DNA from: Cyanobium sp. NS01
Lineage (GTDB): Bacteria; Cyanobacteriota; Cyanobacteriia; PCC-6307; Cyanobiaceae
NCBI RefSeq assembly: GCF_014280235.1
Contig: NZ_CP047940.1
Span: 806,001-870,000, forward strand
Direction: 5' to 3'
Length of the DNA: 64,000 nucleotides
Under the pieces are notes generated by a model, which saw nothing but the letters and a program-made list of their open reading frames with translations, searched no databases and was not told the origin of the DNA. Numbering within the stretch: position 1 is the stretch's first letter; each line of letters opens with the position of its first letter. The position numbers were made by a program, and so were the translations under genes. Positions 33,804 to 43,502 of this stretch are shown here, piece after piece.

Positions 33804-35076
33804 GCAGGAACACCAGCAGAAACGCCGACAGCAGCCCCAGGCCGAGCCGTGCCAGCAGCAGCAGGCCGCCGTGGAAGCGATCCTGCGGGGCCACCTGGCG
33901 GCCCTGCATCACCTTCAGGTTCATCGCCGCCAGCACGGGTGTGGTGAGGAAGGACACCAGCATGGCCAGCTGCACCAGGGTGCCCATGGAGCCGGGCCAG
34001 AGGCCCACCACGGCAGCCGCCAGCAGCGCGTGCAGGCCGATCCAGAGCTGCTGATCGCGGCGATCGTGCACCTGGCGGCCCCGGTGGCCGCGCAGCAGCC
34101 GCAGGCCGGCTGAGGCCGAGCGGGGGTAGCCATCCAGGCAGGTGAGGCTGGTGCTCAGCATCGTGATGAAGGCCGCAGCAGCGATCAGGGGGTAGGCCCA
34201 GCTCCCCAGGCTGGCGGTATAGAGCTGCACCAGCTGCTGGGCAAAGGCGGCTCCGGCCTGCGAGAACTCCCGGCCCGTGCCGTGCATCACCCAGGCGCCC
34301 AGCAGCAGGAACAGCACGGCCATCACGGTGGTGAGGGCGTAGCCGAGGTTGAAGTCGGCCTCCACGGCCGCACGGCTGCTGCGGGCGCCGGTGTCGTCCT
34401 CCCGCGCGAAGATCCACAGGGATGACCAGGCCGCCAGATCCAGCGGACAGGGCATCCAGCCGATCAGGGCCACCAGAAAGGGCAGGGACGTGAGGCTCCA
34501 GGGGCTGGGGCTGAACAGGCTGGCCCCACTGCCCAGGCGCCCCCGCAGCAGCACGGCCCCCGTGGCCAGCAGCGTGAACAGCACCAGCAGCAGCACGATC
34601 ACCTTGCTGAACCGATCGAGGCTGCGGTAATGCCCCAGCAGCAGCAGGGCCAGCCCCAGGCCCAGCAGGGCCAGGGAGAGCAGCACCGGGCTGAAGGGCA
34701 GGAAGCTGGTGGCCAGGCTGCCGGCCACCGCCGTCACGGCGGCGATGTTGGCCACGCCGGTGGCGAGGGTGATCAGCAGAAACAGGGGCAGATACCAGGG
34801 GCGCTGGCGCTGGTAGCCCTCCAGCAGGCTGAGGCCGGTGACCGCCGTGAAGCGTGTGCCCACCAGCAGAAAGGGATATTTCACCAGGTTGGCCAGCAGC
34901 ACCAGGGCCAGCAGCCCCAGGCCATAGCGGGCACCGGCCTGGGTGGAGGCCACCAGATGGGAGCCGCCGATGGCGGCGCCGGCCAGCAGCACCCCCGGCC
35001 CCAGGGCCTGGCGCAGGCTGGTGAAGCTGAGCGGCTGGTCTGTGGCGGGGGCTCTGACCGCAGGCGTGGGGTCCAT
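33790..35076 (-). CDS. Nramp-like transporter lacking the canonical metal motifs
   Basis: 428 residues, 11 or so membrane helices. Overall Nramp layout: ALGPGVLLAGAAIGGSHLVA in helix 1, AGARYGLGLLALVLLANLVK in helix 2, and VALIGWMPCPLDLAAWSS in helix 6. Classical Nramp has DPGN in helix 1 and MPH in helix 6; here these are GGSH and MPC. The substrate is therefore unlikely to be bound like Mn2+ or Fe2+, and Nramp-related Mg2+ transporters show comparable losses. It starts seven bases after hemL and probably shares its transcript. It overlaps the GMC gene end by 14 bp. Confidence 0.8.
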   Translation of the reverse strand: MDPTPAVRAPATDQPLSFTSLRQALGPGVLLAGAAIGGSHLVASTQAGARYGLGLLALVLLANLVKYPFLLVGTRFTAVTGLSLLEGYQRQRPWYLPLFLLITLATGVANIAAVTAVAGSLATSFLPFSPVLLSLALLGLGLALLLLGHYRSLDRFSKVIVLLLVLFTLLATGAVLLRGRLGSGASLFSPSPWSLTSLPFLVALIGWMPCPLDLAAWSSLWIFAREDDTGARSSRAAVEADFNLGYALTTVMAVLFLLLGAWVMHGTGREFSQAGAAFAQQLVQLYTASLGSWAYPLIAAAAFITMLSTSLTCLDGYPRSASAGLRLLRGHRGRQVHDRRDQQLWIGLHALLAAAVVGLWPGSMGTLVQLAMLVSFLTTPVLAAMNLKVMQGRQVAPQDRFHGGLLLLARLGLGLLSAFLLVFLLSLG

Positions 35077-35083
35077 CAGGACC

Positions 35084-36400
35084 TCAGGCGATGGCAGCGA
35101 AGCTCTCCTGGAAGGCGGTGAGGGTGGCGTCCACGTCGGCGTCGCTGTGGGCCAGGGAGGTGAAGCCGGCCTCGAAGGCGCTGGGGGCGAGATACACGCC
35201 GCGCTCGAGCATGGCCCGGTGCAGCTTGCCGAAGCGGGCCGCATCGGCGGCCTTGGCCTCCTCGAAGTTGCGCACCGGCCCATCGCAGAGGAAGAAGCCG
35301 AACATGGCGCTGATCGAGCCGCCGCAGATCGGCAGGCCCGCCGCTTTGCCGGCCTCGAGAATGCCCTTGATCAGGCGCTGGGTGGTGGCTTCCAGCCGCT
35401 CGTAGCTGCCCGGCTGGCGCAGCAGATCGAGGGTCTTGATGCCGGCGGTCATCGCCAGGGGGTTGCCGCTGAGGGTGCCCGCCTGATACATCGGCCCGGC
35501 CGGCGCCACCATCGCCATGATGTCGGCCCTGCCGCCGTAGGCCCCCACCGGCAGGCCACCGCCGATCACCTTGCCCATGGTGGTGAGGTCGGGGGTCACC
35601 CCGAAGCGGGCCTGGGCGCCGCCGTAGCTGATGCGGAAGCCGGTCATCACCTCGTCGAACACCAGCAGGGCGCCGTTTTCCTTGGTGAGCTCGCGGATGC
35701 CCTCCAGGAAGCCCGGCACCGGCGGGATGAAGCCGGCATTGCCCACCACCGGTTCGAGGATCACGCCGGAGATTTCGCCGGGGTTTTCGGCGAACAGCTG
35801 CTTCACGGCCTCCAGGTCGTTGTAGGGGGCGGTGAGGGTGCTGGCGGTGGTGGCCCGGGGCACCCCCGGTGAATCCGGCAGGCCGAGGGTGGCCACGCCG
35901 GAGCCGGCCTTGACCAGAAACATGTCGGCGTGGCCGTGATAGCAGCCCTCGAACTTGATCACCTTCTCGCGGCCGGTGAAGGCGCGCATCAGGCGCAGCA
36001 CGGACATGCAGGCCTCGGTGCCGCTGTTCACGAAGCGCACCATCTCCACGGAGGGCACGGCCTCGATCACCCGCTGGGCCAGCTCGTTCTCCAGCTCACA
36101 GGGGGCGCCGAAGCTGGTGCCGTTGTCGAGGGCGCTGTGCAGGGCGGCGATCACTTCGGGGTGGGCGTGGCCGCAGATGGCCGGCCCCCAGCTGCCGATG
36201 TAGTCGATGAAGCGGTTGCCATCCACGTCCCAGGCGTAGGCCCCCTTGACCCGGTCGTACACGATCGGATTGCCCCCCACGGAACGGAATGCCCGTACCG
36301 GCGAACTCACACCACCGGGCATCAGGGCCTGGGCGGCAGTGAAGATCTCCTGGGAGCGGGCGGTGTTCAGGGCGGGGGCCGATACGGGAGCCGAGGTCAA
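35084..36400 (-). CDS. hemL: Glutamate-1-semialdehyde 2,1-aminomutase
   Basis: About 438 residues from a TTG at 36400; the family norm is ~432. It makes 5-aminolevulinate for chlorophyll, bilin and heme. The PLP lysine lies in [18 protein letters not shown] near residue 277. Other family motifs are [41 protein letters not shown] and [11 protein letters not shown] longer frame to 36520 would add an Arg/Pro-rich stretch that looks non-coding. The Nramp-like gene follows seven bases later. Confidence 0.95.
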   Translation of the reverse strand: MTSAPVSAPALNTARSQEIFTAAQALMPGGVSSPVRAFRSVGGNPIVYDRVKGAYAWDVDGNRFIDYIGSWGPAICGHAHPEVIAALHSALDNGTSFGAPCELENELAQRVIEAVPSVEMVRFVNSGTEACMSVLRLMRAFTGREKVIKFEGCYHGHADMFLVKAGSGVATLGLPDSPGVPRATTASTLTAPYNDLEAVKQLFAENPGEISGVILEPVVGNAGFIPPVPGFLEGIRELTKENGALLVFDEVMTGFRISYGGAQARFGVTPDLTTMGKVIGGGLPVGAYGGRADIMAMVAPAGPMYQAGTLSGNPLAMTAGIKTLDLLRQPGSYERLEATTQRLIKGILEAGKAAGLPICGGSISAMFGFFLCDGPVRNFEEAKAADAARFGKLHRAMLERGVYLAPSAFEAGFTSLAHSDADVDATLTAFQESFAAIA

Positions 36401-36605
36401 AGCGGATTCCGCGGGGGGTGAAGGGTGTCGGAGGCCGGGGAGCAACCGCCGGGGAGAGCCCGGTGCAGTGCGCCGTAACGGTGGAGCATTACGGAACGAC
36501 CGCTTCCCATCCTGGCCCAAGACCCGGCAGAACGGTTTGTGGGTAGCTTCGGGTCACGTTCAACCGGCCCTGGAAGCCTTCCGGCCCTGTGAATCTTCCG
36601 GCACT

Positions 36606-38123
36606 GTGAGCTCCGGCACCCTGAGATCCGGCTCGGCCAGCTCTGCCGCCGGGCGCATCGACTGGCCCGCCCTGGAGCGCGATCTGCTGCGGCTGCTGCC
36701 TGCTCGTGCCGTGGTGGCGGCGGCCCAGGAGCTGCTCGCCTATGACTCCGACGGCCTCACCCTGAACCGTCACCAGCCGCCCCTGGTGGTGCTGCCCGAG
36801 ACCACCCAGCAGGTGTCGGATGTGCTGGCGCTCTGCCACCGCGAGGGGGTGCCCTTCGTGGCCCGGGGCAGTGGCACCGGCCTCTCCGGTGGGGCCGTGG
36901 CCGAAACCGAGGCCCTCGTGGTGGCCACCAGCCGCATGCGCAAGCTGATCGAGCTCGACCTCGCCAACCGGCGGGTGGTGGTGCAGCCCGGCGTGATCAA
37001 CAGCTGGGTGACCCGGGCGGTGTCCGGAGATGGCTTCTATTACGCCCCCGATCCCTCCAGCCAGGTGGCCTGCAGCATCGGCGGCAACGTGGCCGAGAAC
37101 TCGGGCGGCGTGCACTGCCTCAAGTACGGCGTCACCAGCAACCACGTGCTGGCCCTGGAGGTGGTGCTGCCGGATGGCACAGTGACCACCCTGGGTGGTC
37201 AGCTCGATGAGATGGCCGAGATCGATCTGCGCGGCGCCTTCATCGGCAGCGAGGGCACCCTCGGCATCGCCACCGCCATCACCCTGCGGCTGCTGCAGGC
37301 GCCCCAGAGCGTGGCCGTGCTGCTGGCGGACTTCACCTCCATGGAGGCCGCCGGTGAAGCCGTGCGCCAGGTGACGGCGGCCGGGGTGATGCCGGCGGGG
37401 ATGGAAATGATGGACCGCCTCACGATCGAGGCGGTGGACGACTACTTCGGCCACGACGAATACCCTCGCGACGCCGCCGCCGTGCTGCTGATCGAGCTGG
37501 ATGGCCAGCAGCGGGAGGTGGCCGCCGCCGCTGAGCTGGCCACCGCCCTCTGCCGCCAGGCGGGGGCCAGGCGGGTGCGCGAAGCCTGGGATCCCGAGGA
37601 GCGGGCCCTGCTCTGGAAGGGCCGCAAGTCGGCGATCTCGGCCCTGGGCCGACGCTTCCCCAGCTACTACCTCCAGGATGGGGTGGTGCCCCGCAGCGCC
37701 CTGCCCCGGGTGCTGGCGGCGATCGAGGGCCTCGGCGAGCGCTTTGATCTGCCGGTGGCCAATGTGTTCCACGCCGGCGATGGCAATCTCCACCCCCTGA
37801 TCCTCTATCGGGCCGGTGAGCCGGGCATCGCTGAGCGGGTGCAGGAGCTGGGGGCGGAGATCCTGCGGCTCTGTGTGGAGGCGGGCGGCAGCATCACCGG
37901 TGAGCACGGTGTGGGCAGCGACAAGCGCTGCTACCTCAGCTGGATGTTCAGCCCGGACGACCTGGCCACGATGCAGCTGGTGCGCCGCTGCTTCGATCCC
38001 CTGGGCAGGGCCAACCCCGGCAAGATCTTTCCCACCCCGCGCACCTGCGCGGAATCAGCCCGTCGGGTGCAGGTGCTGAAGCAGGAAGGGGTCAGCTTGC
38101 CCGAGGAGGCTGTGGTGTTCTGA
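36606..38123 (+). CDS. glcD: Glycolate oxidase subunit GlcD
   Basis: About 505 residues. FAD-linked dehydrogenase oxidising glycolate to glyoxylate in photorespiration. The PCMH-type FAD domain shows FVARGSGTGLSGGAV, VVVQPGVIN and GFIGSEGTLGI-like FIGSEGTLGIATAITLRL. The C-terminal part has FHAGDGNLHPLILY and GGSITGEHGVGSDKR. The start is uncertain: the GTG at 36606 gives a natural length, and the frame is open further upstream towards hemL. glcE and glcF are not in the window. Confidence 0.92.
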   Translation: MSSGTLRSGSASSAAGRIDWPALERDLLRLLPARAVVAAAQELLAYDSDGLTLNRHQPPLVVLPETTQQVSDVLALCHREGVPFVARGSGTGLSGGAVAETEALVVATSRMRKLIELDLANRRVVVQPGVINSWVTRAVSGDGFYYAPDPSSQVACSIGGNVAENSGGVHCLKYGVTSNHVLALEVVLPDGTVTTLGGQLDEMAEIDLRGAFIGSEGTLGIATAITLRLLQAPQSVAVLLADFTSMEAAGEAVRQVTAAGVMPAGMEMMDRLTIEAVDDYFGHDEYPRDAAAVLLIELDGQQREVAAAAELATALCRQAGARRVREAWDPEERALLWKGRKSAISALGRRFPSYYLQDGVVPRSALPRVLAAIEGLGERFDLPVANVFHAGDGNLHPLILYRAGEPGIAERVQELGAEILRLCVEAGGSITGEHGVGSDKRCYLSWMFSPDDLATMQLVRRCFDPLGRANPGKIFPTPRTCAESARRVQVLKQEGVSLPEEAVVF

Positions 38124-38146
38124 TCCGCTGGGCTTTCCCAACGGAT
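38123..38146. terminator. Candidate bidirectional terminator
   Basis: ATCCGCTGGG (38123-38132) and CCCAACGGAT (38137-38146) form a 10-bp stem with one mismatch and a CTTT loop. It lies between the convergent ends of glcD and the hydrolase gene. T-rich sequence follows on the + side. Confidence 0.55.
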
Positions 38147-38155
38147 TGTTCTTGC

Positions 38156-39850
38156 TCATGGATACTCCTTGCGGAACGCTTCGATGGCCTCGCTGAGTTT
38201 CTCTGAGGAGGCGCCGCTCACCATGAAGAGCTTGAACCTCTCATCCCTGCTGAGATAGTCGGCATAGGAGGACCGCAGGTAGGGCTTGTAGGTGTCGTTC
38301 CCCTGCAGATGCACCTCGAAGAAGGGCAAGGCCATGCCTTGCATGTAGCCGCCGATCAGGCCCTGGCTGGGCAGGGTCAGATCCGTCATGGATTGGATGG
38401 CGTCCTTGATGCCCGGGTCAATCTTGGTGAAGTTCACATGGGCCTGTCCCTGCACGATCAACCAGTACTTGTCGGGGGCCGTGAGCCAGGTGAACGAGGC
38501 GGCCTGCTCCAGGGCCGGGGGCGTGGCGGGGTCATAGCTCCCTGAGGCCATCACCACCGGCACCTTGAGCTGGCCGATGCCCTCCTTGCCGAAGATGCTT
38601 CGATTCACCGGGTTGGCGGCGAACACCGCTGCGGTGCGCCCGTCCTGGAGGCCGGTGAGCTCCTGGGCCGGCAGCTTCAGGGCCTGGCATTGCAGCAGCA
38701 GGGAGACATTCAGGGCCGCATAGGGACGTTCGCAGTCTTGCTTCAGGTAGGCGAGATCAACCTGGGCGCCACCCAGGGCCAGCGCGGTGTAGCCGCCGAA
38801 GGAATGGCCAGCCACGCCGACTCTTTCGAGATCGAGTCTGCCGTTGAACTGGTCTGCATTACGGCGCTCCAGCTCATCGATGACGAAGCTGACATCCTTG
38901 GGCCGGTTGGCAAAGTCGTTGACGTCAAAGATGTCCTGGTGCAGGCCCCGCAGCATCTCCTGCAGCCAGATCGCATCACTGCCGGGGTGTTGGGGGGCGG
39001 CAATCAGATAGCCATGGGAGGCAATCTGCTGCATGACCTCAGCGAAATCTTCCGGACGGGAGGCCAGGCCATGGGACAACACGATCACGGGAATCGTTGT
39101 TGATCCCTTGATCTTCGGTGTGTAGACATTCACGTAGAATGAACGGTCCCGCGTGGCATCCGTCAGGGTCCAGACGTCCTTGCTCACCGTGTACGGACCC
39201 GGTTGGCGCGGATTCGCCATGGCGGCGTAGTCCTCCACGGGCTGAGCCTCGGCTTCAGCAGCCGTGAGGCTGCTCATCACCGTGTTCAGGCGCTCGGTGG
39301 CAGCGATCACGCGCTCCGTGGCCTTTTCAGCTCCCAGCACCTTTTCGCCATGGATCTGGATGTTGGTGGGGAGTTGGTCGAGCACCGACAGCAAGCTGAG
39401 CCCCTCTTCGGAGAAGGCTGCATTCACCAAGGCGGCCCGCAGCACCAGTTTCCCGTTCTCACCGCGCAGCACCGTGATCGCTTTGCCGAGGCGCTCGAGA
39501 ATGTCTTCTCCGATTCCCGTGTTGAAGAATCGCGAAACGATCAGGGGGTCAACGTTGGCCTTCGTGGTGAGGGCTTTGCGCAGCAGGGGGTACTGCTCGG
39601 GCTTCACCGCCGCCAGGAAAAAACCGAGATCCTCTTCAACTGTTCCATCCTTGGCAAAGGCCTCCAGTGAGCTCAGCTTCAGCGAACGGATCAGCGGCCC
39701 ATAGGAGAAGGAGAGCGTTTCTTCCGCCCTGGCGGGTTGGCTGAGCAGCCCTGAACCGGCGACCGCGAGCAGAGCCAGGCCAACCAGCTGTCCCTTCAAG
39801 ATCCTGCTGCAACGCTTCATCCCCCTGGAGATGACCTGACGCCGTGCCAT
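38156..39850 (-). CDS. Secreted alpha/beta hydrolase with DUF1400-type N-domain
   Basis: 564 residues. A signal peptide (GQLVGLALLAVAGSGLLSQP then ARA) predicts export. Residues ~40-240 form a helical DUF1400-like domain (LSFSYGPLIRSLKLSSLEAF, ERVIAATERLN), common in cyanobacteria. The hydrolase core has VIVLSHGLASRPEDF, the nucleophile elbow GVAGHSFGGYTAL, and a late GQAHVNF His. Fold and context suggest a lipase, PAF-acetylhydrolase or dienelactone-hydrolase relative; the substrate is unknown. An in-frame ATG at 39820 gives a more compact signal peptide and may be the true start. Confidence 0.82.
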   Translation of the reverse strand: MARRQVISRGMKRCSRILKGQLVGLALLAVAGSGLLSQPARAEETLSFSYGPLIRSLKLSSLEAFAKDGTVEEDLGFFLAAVKPEQYPLLRKALTTKANVDPLIVSRFFNTGIGEDILERLGKAITVLRGENGKLVLRAALVNAAFSEEGLSLLSVLDQLPTNIQIHGEKVLGAEKATERVIAATERLNTVMSSLTAAEAEAQPVEDYAAMANPRQPGPYTVSKDVWTLTDATRDRSFYVNVYTPKIKGSTTIPVIVLSHGLASRPEDFAEVMQQIASHGYLIAAPQHPGSDAIWLQEMLRGLHQDIFDVNDFANRPKDVSFVIDELERRNADQFNGRLDLERVGVAGHSFGGYTALALGGAQVDLAYLKQDCERPYAALNVSLLLQCQALKLPAQELTGLQDGRTAAVFAANPVNRSIFGKEGIGQLKVPVVMASGSYDPATPPALEQAASFTWLTAPDKYWLIVQGQAHVNFTKIDPGIKDAIQSMTDLTLPSQGLIGGYMQGMALPFFEVHLQGNDTYKPYLRSSYADYLSRDERFKLFMVSGASSEKLSEAIEAFRKEYP

Positions 39851-39886
39851 GAAGGATGAAAAAGAGGTGGGCGAAGGCTACTGAAC

Positions 39887-40717
39887 TCACCCTTCCCCGT
39901 CTTCGTCGTCCTCCTCCTCGGGTGGCCAGGCCAGGTTCACCACCACCGGTGCGTGGTCGCTGGGTTGCTCGTTGCCCCGGGTGTGCTTGTGGATCTGACA
40001 GCCGGTGGCACAGGCCACCAGCTCTTGGCAGAGATAGATGTGATCGATCCGCCAGCCCCGGTCCCGGTCCCAGGCGCCGCTGCGGTAGTCCCACCAGCTC
40101 CAGTGGCCGCTCTCCGCCTCGAACAGGCGGAAGGCATCGCTGAACCTGTTGTCCAGCGCTGTGGCCAGGGCCTGGCGCTCGGCCTCGCTGGCCATGATTC
40201 CCCCCGTGAGCCGCTGGGGATCATGCAGGTCGCGGGCTTCGGGGCCGATGTTGAAGTCGCCCACCATGCAGAGGGGGTCGCCCTGCTGTGCCTGGATGCT
40301 GAGGTACTGCCCCAGACAGTCCAGCCACTCAAGCTTGTACTGGTACTTGTCGCTGCTGAGGGCGCTGCCGTTGGGCACGTACAGGTTGAGCACCCTGAGT
40401 CCATCCACCAGGGCACTGATCACCCGCTTCTGCTCGCCGAGCCGCTCGGCCTGCACCTGCCCTGGCAGCAGGGCCGCAAAGCCGATCTGCACGTCCTCAA
40501 GCGGTAGCCGGCTGAGGATGGCCACGCCGTTGTAGGCCTTCTGGCCGCTGATGGCACTGCCGTAGCCCAGCTCACCGAAGGCTTGGTGGGGGAAGAGCTC
40601 ATCGGCCACCTTGGTCTCCTGCAGGCAGAGCACCTCGGGGCGCTCCTGCTGCAGCCAGGCCTGGATCTGCTCCAGGCGGGTCCGCACCGAGTTCACGTTC
40701 CAGGTGGCGATGCGCAT
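39887..40717 (-). CDS. xth: Exodeoxyribonuclease III
   Basis: 276 residues. Mg-dependent AP endonuclease and 3' exonuclease for base-excision repair. Family motifs: MRIATWNVNSVRTRLEQI, LCLQETKV (metal Glu), VPNGSALSSDKYQYKLEWL, CMVGDFNIGPEARD, GWRIDHIY and the final PSDHAPVV (catalytic His). An acidic tail EEEDDEDGEG ends the protein. It is transcribed towards the hydrolase gene, 36 bases away. Confidence 0.95.
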   Translation of the reverse strand: MRIATWNVNSVRTRLEQIQAWLQQERPEVLCLQETKVADELFPHQAFGELGYGSAISGQKAYNGVAILSRLPLEDVQIGFAALLPGQVQAERLGEQKRVISALVDGLRVLNLYVPNGSALSSDKYQYKLEWLDCLGQYLSIQAQQGDPLCMVGDFNIGPEARDLHDPQRLTGGIMASEAERQALATALDNRFSDAFRLFEAESGHWSWWDYRSGAWDRDRGWRIDHIYLCQELVACATGCQIHKHTRGNEQPSDHAPVVVNLAWPPEEEDDEDGEG

Positions 40718-40786
40718 CGGCGGGTTCGGCTCAGCAGCGGCTCCAACCCCATTAGCATCCAGAGGTCGGCTTCGCGAGCGTTCCCC

Positions 40787-41143
40787 ATGGCCCTGACGGC
40801 TCTGAATCGCCCGGCGTCCCTGGTTCTCGGGCTGGCTGTCGCCGCAGCTCTGGCGGGGGCTTCCGCCGGACTGGTGGCCTCACCCTCCCGGGCTCAGCAG
40901 GCTGGCTACGGCCAGACCCTCGGCGGCCCGCTGGGCACCAACGACGAGGACTTCGGCACCGGCGCCCCCCGTAGCAGCGGCGGCAACATCCTCGATGCCA
41001 CCAACCCCATGGACCTGATGAACCGGTTGCGGCGGGCCACCGCACTGGATGACGCCACGTCTCCCGGGGATGCCGTGGACGCCGCGCTGCAGGACTTCAA
41101 TTCCCAGCCGGCGTCTCCTGGCTCCCAGCTGCCCCCTCCCTGA
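40787..41143 (+). CDS. Small secreted hypothetical protein
   Basis: 118 residues. A clear signal peptide (NRPASLVLGLAVAAALAGAS, ending near ASPSRAQQ) is followed by a short Gly/Asp-rich, probably disordered chain (GTNDEDFGTGAPRSSGGNIL, NPMDLMNRLRRATALDD). No cysteines and no known domain. The stop lies inside the convergent TPR gene (47-bp overlap). Confidence 0.65.
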   Translation: MALTALNRPASLVLGLAVAAALAGASAGLVASPSRAQQAGYGQTLGGPLGTNDEDFGTGAPRSSGGNILDATNPMDLMNRLRRATALDDATSPGDAVDAALQDFNSQPASPGSQLPPP

Positions 41144-41963
41144 CCTCCGGTCGCGGCTCGGCCGGTCCCTTGCCCCGGATCGATTCCAGGCCCCAGGCAG
41201 CGGCCACTCTGTCCAGCCGGGAATCATCGCCCTTGCCGCCCTGCTGACGGGCCTTGGCAAAGGTCTCGTGGGCGGCCTTCGTGTCGCCGCGCTCCTGCTG
41301 AATCAGGGCCACGGCCAGCAGGGGCCGTGGGTCGTCCGGGAAGGCCGCGGAGAGCTTGATCAACGCCGCTTCGGCCTGGCCGGCCTGGCCGCTGCGTTGC
41401 AGCACGTTGGCCAGCAGCAGGCCGATCGGCACGGCGCTGGGCTTGGCTGTGGGCGTGCTGGCCCGCTTCAGGGCCGCTTCCAGCTGGCTGCTGGCCTGGG
41501 CGGCACGTCCGGTTTCCAGCTGGATCAGGGCCATCAACTGGAGGGCCTCCACCTGGTCGGGGCGTTGGTTCAGCACCTGACGCAGTTCCCGCTCGGCTCC
41601 AGCCCGGTCGTTCTGGTCGCGGCGCAGTTCAGCCAACAGCAGCCGCAGGGACCAGCGCTGGGGCTGCTGGTCGGCCAGCCGCTCCACCAGGGGTGTGGCC
41701 TCAGCCCGGCGGTCGAGGGCCACCAGCAACTCCAGCAGGCGTTGCTGCTCGGCATCGTTGGCCTGGCCACTGTCGAAGCGGCGCCGCAGCTGGGCGGCCT
41801 CGCGCTGCAGCCCCGGCCGCGATGCTGAGGAGACGGGGCCACTGCCGCCCCGCTGCTGCCCCAGCCACCAGCCCGCCGTCAGAGACGTGCCGGCGAGGGC
41901 CACGGCGGCAACGGCGAGCCAGGGACCCTGCCATCGGGGGGCTGGTGGCATGGCGCCGGACAT
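41097..41963 (-). CDS. Membrane-anchored TPR protein
   Basis: 288 residues from the ATG at 41963. One N-terminal hydrophobic helix (GPWLAVAAVALAGTSLTAGWW) is followed by helical repeats of TPR type (QRLLELLVALDRRAEATPLV, GAERELRQVLNQRPDQVEAL, GQAGQAEAALIKLSAAFPDD). This resembles CcmH/CycH-like or assembly-scaffold proteins with an anchor and a periplasmic TPR domain. The tail is Pro/Glu-rich. No enzymatic motif is visible. Confidence 0.75.
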   Translation of the reverse strand: MSGAMPPAPRWQGPWLAVAAVALAGTSLTAGWWLGQQRGGSGPVSSASRPGLQREAAQLRRRFDSGQANDAEQQRLLELLVALDRRAEATPLVERLADQQPQRWSLRLLLAELRRDQNDRAGAERELRQVLNQRPDQVEALQLMALIQLETGRAAQASSQLEAALKRASTPTAKPSAVPIGLLLANVLQRSGQAGQAEAALIKLSAAFPDDPRPLLAVALIQQERGDTKAAHETFAKARQQGGKGDDSRLDRVAAAWGLESIRGKGPAEPRPEVREGAAGSQETPAGN

Positions 41964-42028
41964 CCGCTGCAGATGGTGCCCAGTCTGCCCTGGTTCTCCG
42001 CCCCGGGGCCCCGGCAGCACGGCTGGCC

Positions 42029-42763
42029 ATGGCCTTTACATTGGTCGACATGCGCGACCACCCCATCCCACCGGTCACAGAACCGCTGCAGTACCGGGCC
42101 ATCGGCGTGGTGCGCGGCACCTATGTGCCCACCGACCCCGAGCAGCTCACCCGCGGAGCGATCCACACGGCTGATGGCCAGGCGGTGGAGGCCGTGGTGC
42201 TCGGCCGTCTGCTCACCCTGATGCGTCGGCACCTCGATCTCTCCCAGCCCCATCTCTGGGTGGTGTACCCGCGCTCCCGGGAGGAGCAGGGTCTGCACCT
42301 GCAGATGGTGGGCATCTGGGAACCCAGCACCCTTGCTGAGCCGCCGGCCAGCGAGCCTGCGGTCCCTGAGCTTGCGGTCAGCGAGGCTTCAGTGGCCCCT
42401 GTGGCCAGCGACGATCTGCCCGAGGGCGATGACTACTTCTCGGTGCGGGGCGAGCTGATCTACACCCGCCCTGAAACGGGGGATCTGGTGGTCAAGGTGC
42501 GGCAGATGCCCCGCTCCGATGGCAGCAGGCCGATTCCGTTCAAGCTGCAGCTCAAGGGAGAAGTTCCCCTCGACCATCTGCGCCATTTCGTGTCGCTGGC
42601 CATGCGGCGCCATGGAGAACAGCTGCAGCTCGAGAGCTTTGAGGTGCTGGCACCGGTGGCGCAACGGGGCAGCCGTGGTGGCAAGGGCCGCCGTGACGGC
42701 GGTGGCAAGCCCTCCCCCAAGCGGGGCGGTGGTCGCACGGCGGTGAGTCGCCCGGTGGGCTGA
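42029..42763 (+). CDS. Conserved hypothetical protein with basic Gly-rich tail
   Basis: 244 residues. An N-terminal ~100-residue domain (LQYRAIGVVRGTYVPTDPEQ, HLWVVYPRSREEQGLHLQMV), a variable Ala/Val/Glu/Ser linker, and a second beta-rich domain (DYFSVRGELIYTRPETGDLV, KLQLKGEVPLDHLRHFVSLA). The final ~30 residues are Arg/Lys/Gly-rich (GKGRRDGGGK) and could bind nucleic acid. I recognise no characterised family; the arrangement is typical of cyanobacterial proteins of unknown function. It starts a co-directional run ending at SulP. Confidence 0.7.
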   Translation: MAFTLVDMRDHPIPPVTEPLQYRAIGVVRGTYVPTDPEQLTRGAIHTADGQAVEAVVLGRLLTLMRRHLDLSQPHLWVVYPRSREEQGLHLQMVGIWEPSTLAEPPASEPAVPELAVSEASVAPVASDDLPEGDDYFSVRGELIYTRPETGDLVVKVRQMPRSDGSRPIPFKLQLKGEVPLDHLRHFVSLAMRRHGEQLQLESFEVLAPVAQRGSRGGKGRRDGGGKPSPKRGGGRTAVSRPVG

Positions 42764-42764
42764 G

Positions 42765-43502
42765 ATGGCCTTCTGGGCGGCCACCGGCGGCACCTGGATC
42801 AACCTGCTGGCGGTGTTCAGCGGTGGCCTGCTGGGCTCGCGCCTCGGCAGCCGTCTGCCCGCCGATCTCAGGGGGCAGTGGCAGCAGTGGCTCGGCGTGA
42901 TCACTCTGCTGCTGGCCATCGAAATGGTTCAGCCTCTCTGGAGCCTGCGGCTCGGGCCCTTCCCGGCCGTGCTGGCGGCCCTGCTGGTGCTGGTGCTGGG
43001 CTCCTGGCTCGGTCACTGCCTGGCCCTTGAGCGCAGGCTTGAGGCCTGGCTGGCCAGCTTCAACCGCCCCCACGCGGCTGACCCATCCCGCGGCGCTGCG
43101 GAGGTGGTGAGCGGTGCCTTCGTGCTCTTCTGCATCGGTCCGATGACCTTGCTGGGCTGTCTGCGCAATGGCGCCTTGGGGGATCCCGATCTCCTGCTGG
43201 TGAAGGCCGGCCTCGACGGCCTCAGCGCGGCGGTGCTGGCCGCCGGGGTGGGTCTGGTGGTGCTCTGGGTGCTGCTGCCGCTCGGTGTGTTGCAGTTCGG
43301 CCTCTCCGGCGTCGGCGCCCTGCTGGCCACTGGTGTGGGCGATCCCTCCCAGGCGCCGGCGGTGCTGTTCACGGCGGCCGTGGGTGGGCTTCTGGTGCTG
43401 GCCCTGGCCCTTGATCTGTTGCAGCTGCCCCATCCTTCGGTGGTGAACGGCCTGGCGGCCCTGCTGCTGGCCCCCGCTGCGGGCTTGCTGATGCAACCAT
43501 GA
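42765..43502 (+). CDS. DUF554 family membrane protein
   Basis: 245 residues with six or seven helices. DUF554 landmarks: the N-terminal GTWINLLAVFSGGLLGSRLG, AFVLFCIGPMTLLGCLRNG in the middle, and helix-rich C-terminus. The family (E. coli YdfK/YgjQ type) is of unknown function and likely transports a small solute. One base separates it from the upstream gene, and it overlaps the next by four. Confidence 0.85.
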   Translation: MAFWAATGGTWINLLAVFSGGLLGSRLGSRLPADLRGQWQQWLGVITLLLAIEMVQPLWSLRLGPFPAVLAALLVLVLGSWLGHCLALERRLEAWLASFNRPHAADPSRGAAEVVSGAFVLFCIGPMTLLGCLRNGALGDPDLLLVKAGLDGLSAAVLAAGVGLVVLWVLLPLGVLQFGLSGVGALLATGVGDPSQAPAVLFTAAVGGLLVLALALDLLQLPHPSVVNGLAALLLAPAAGLLMQP

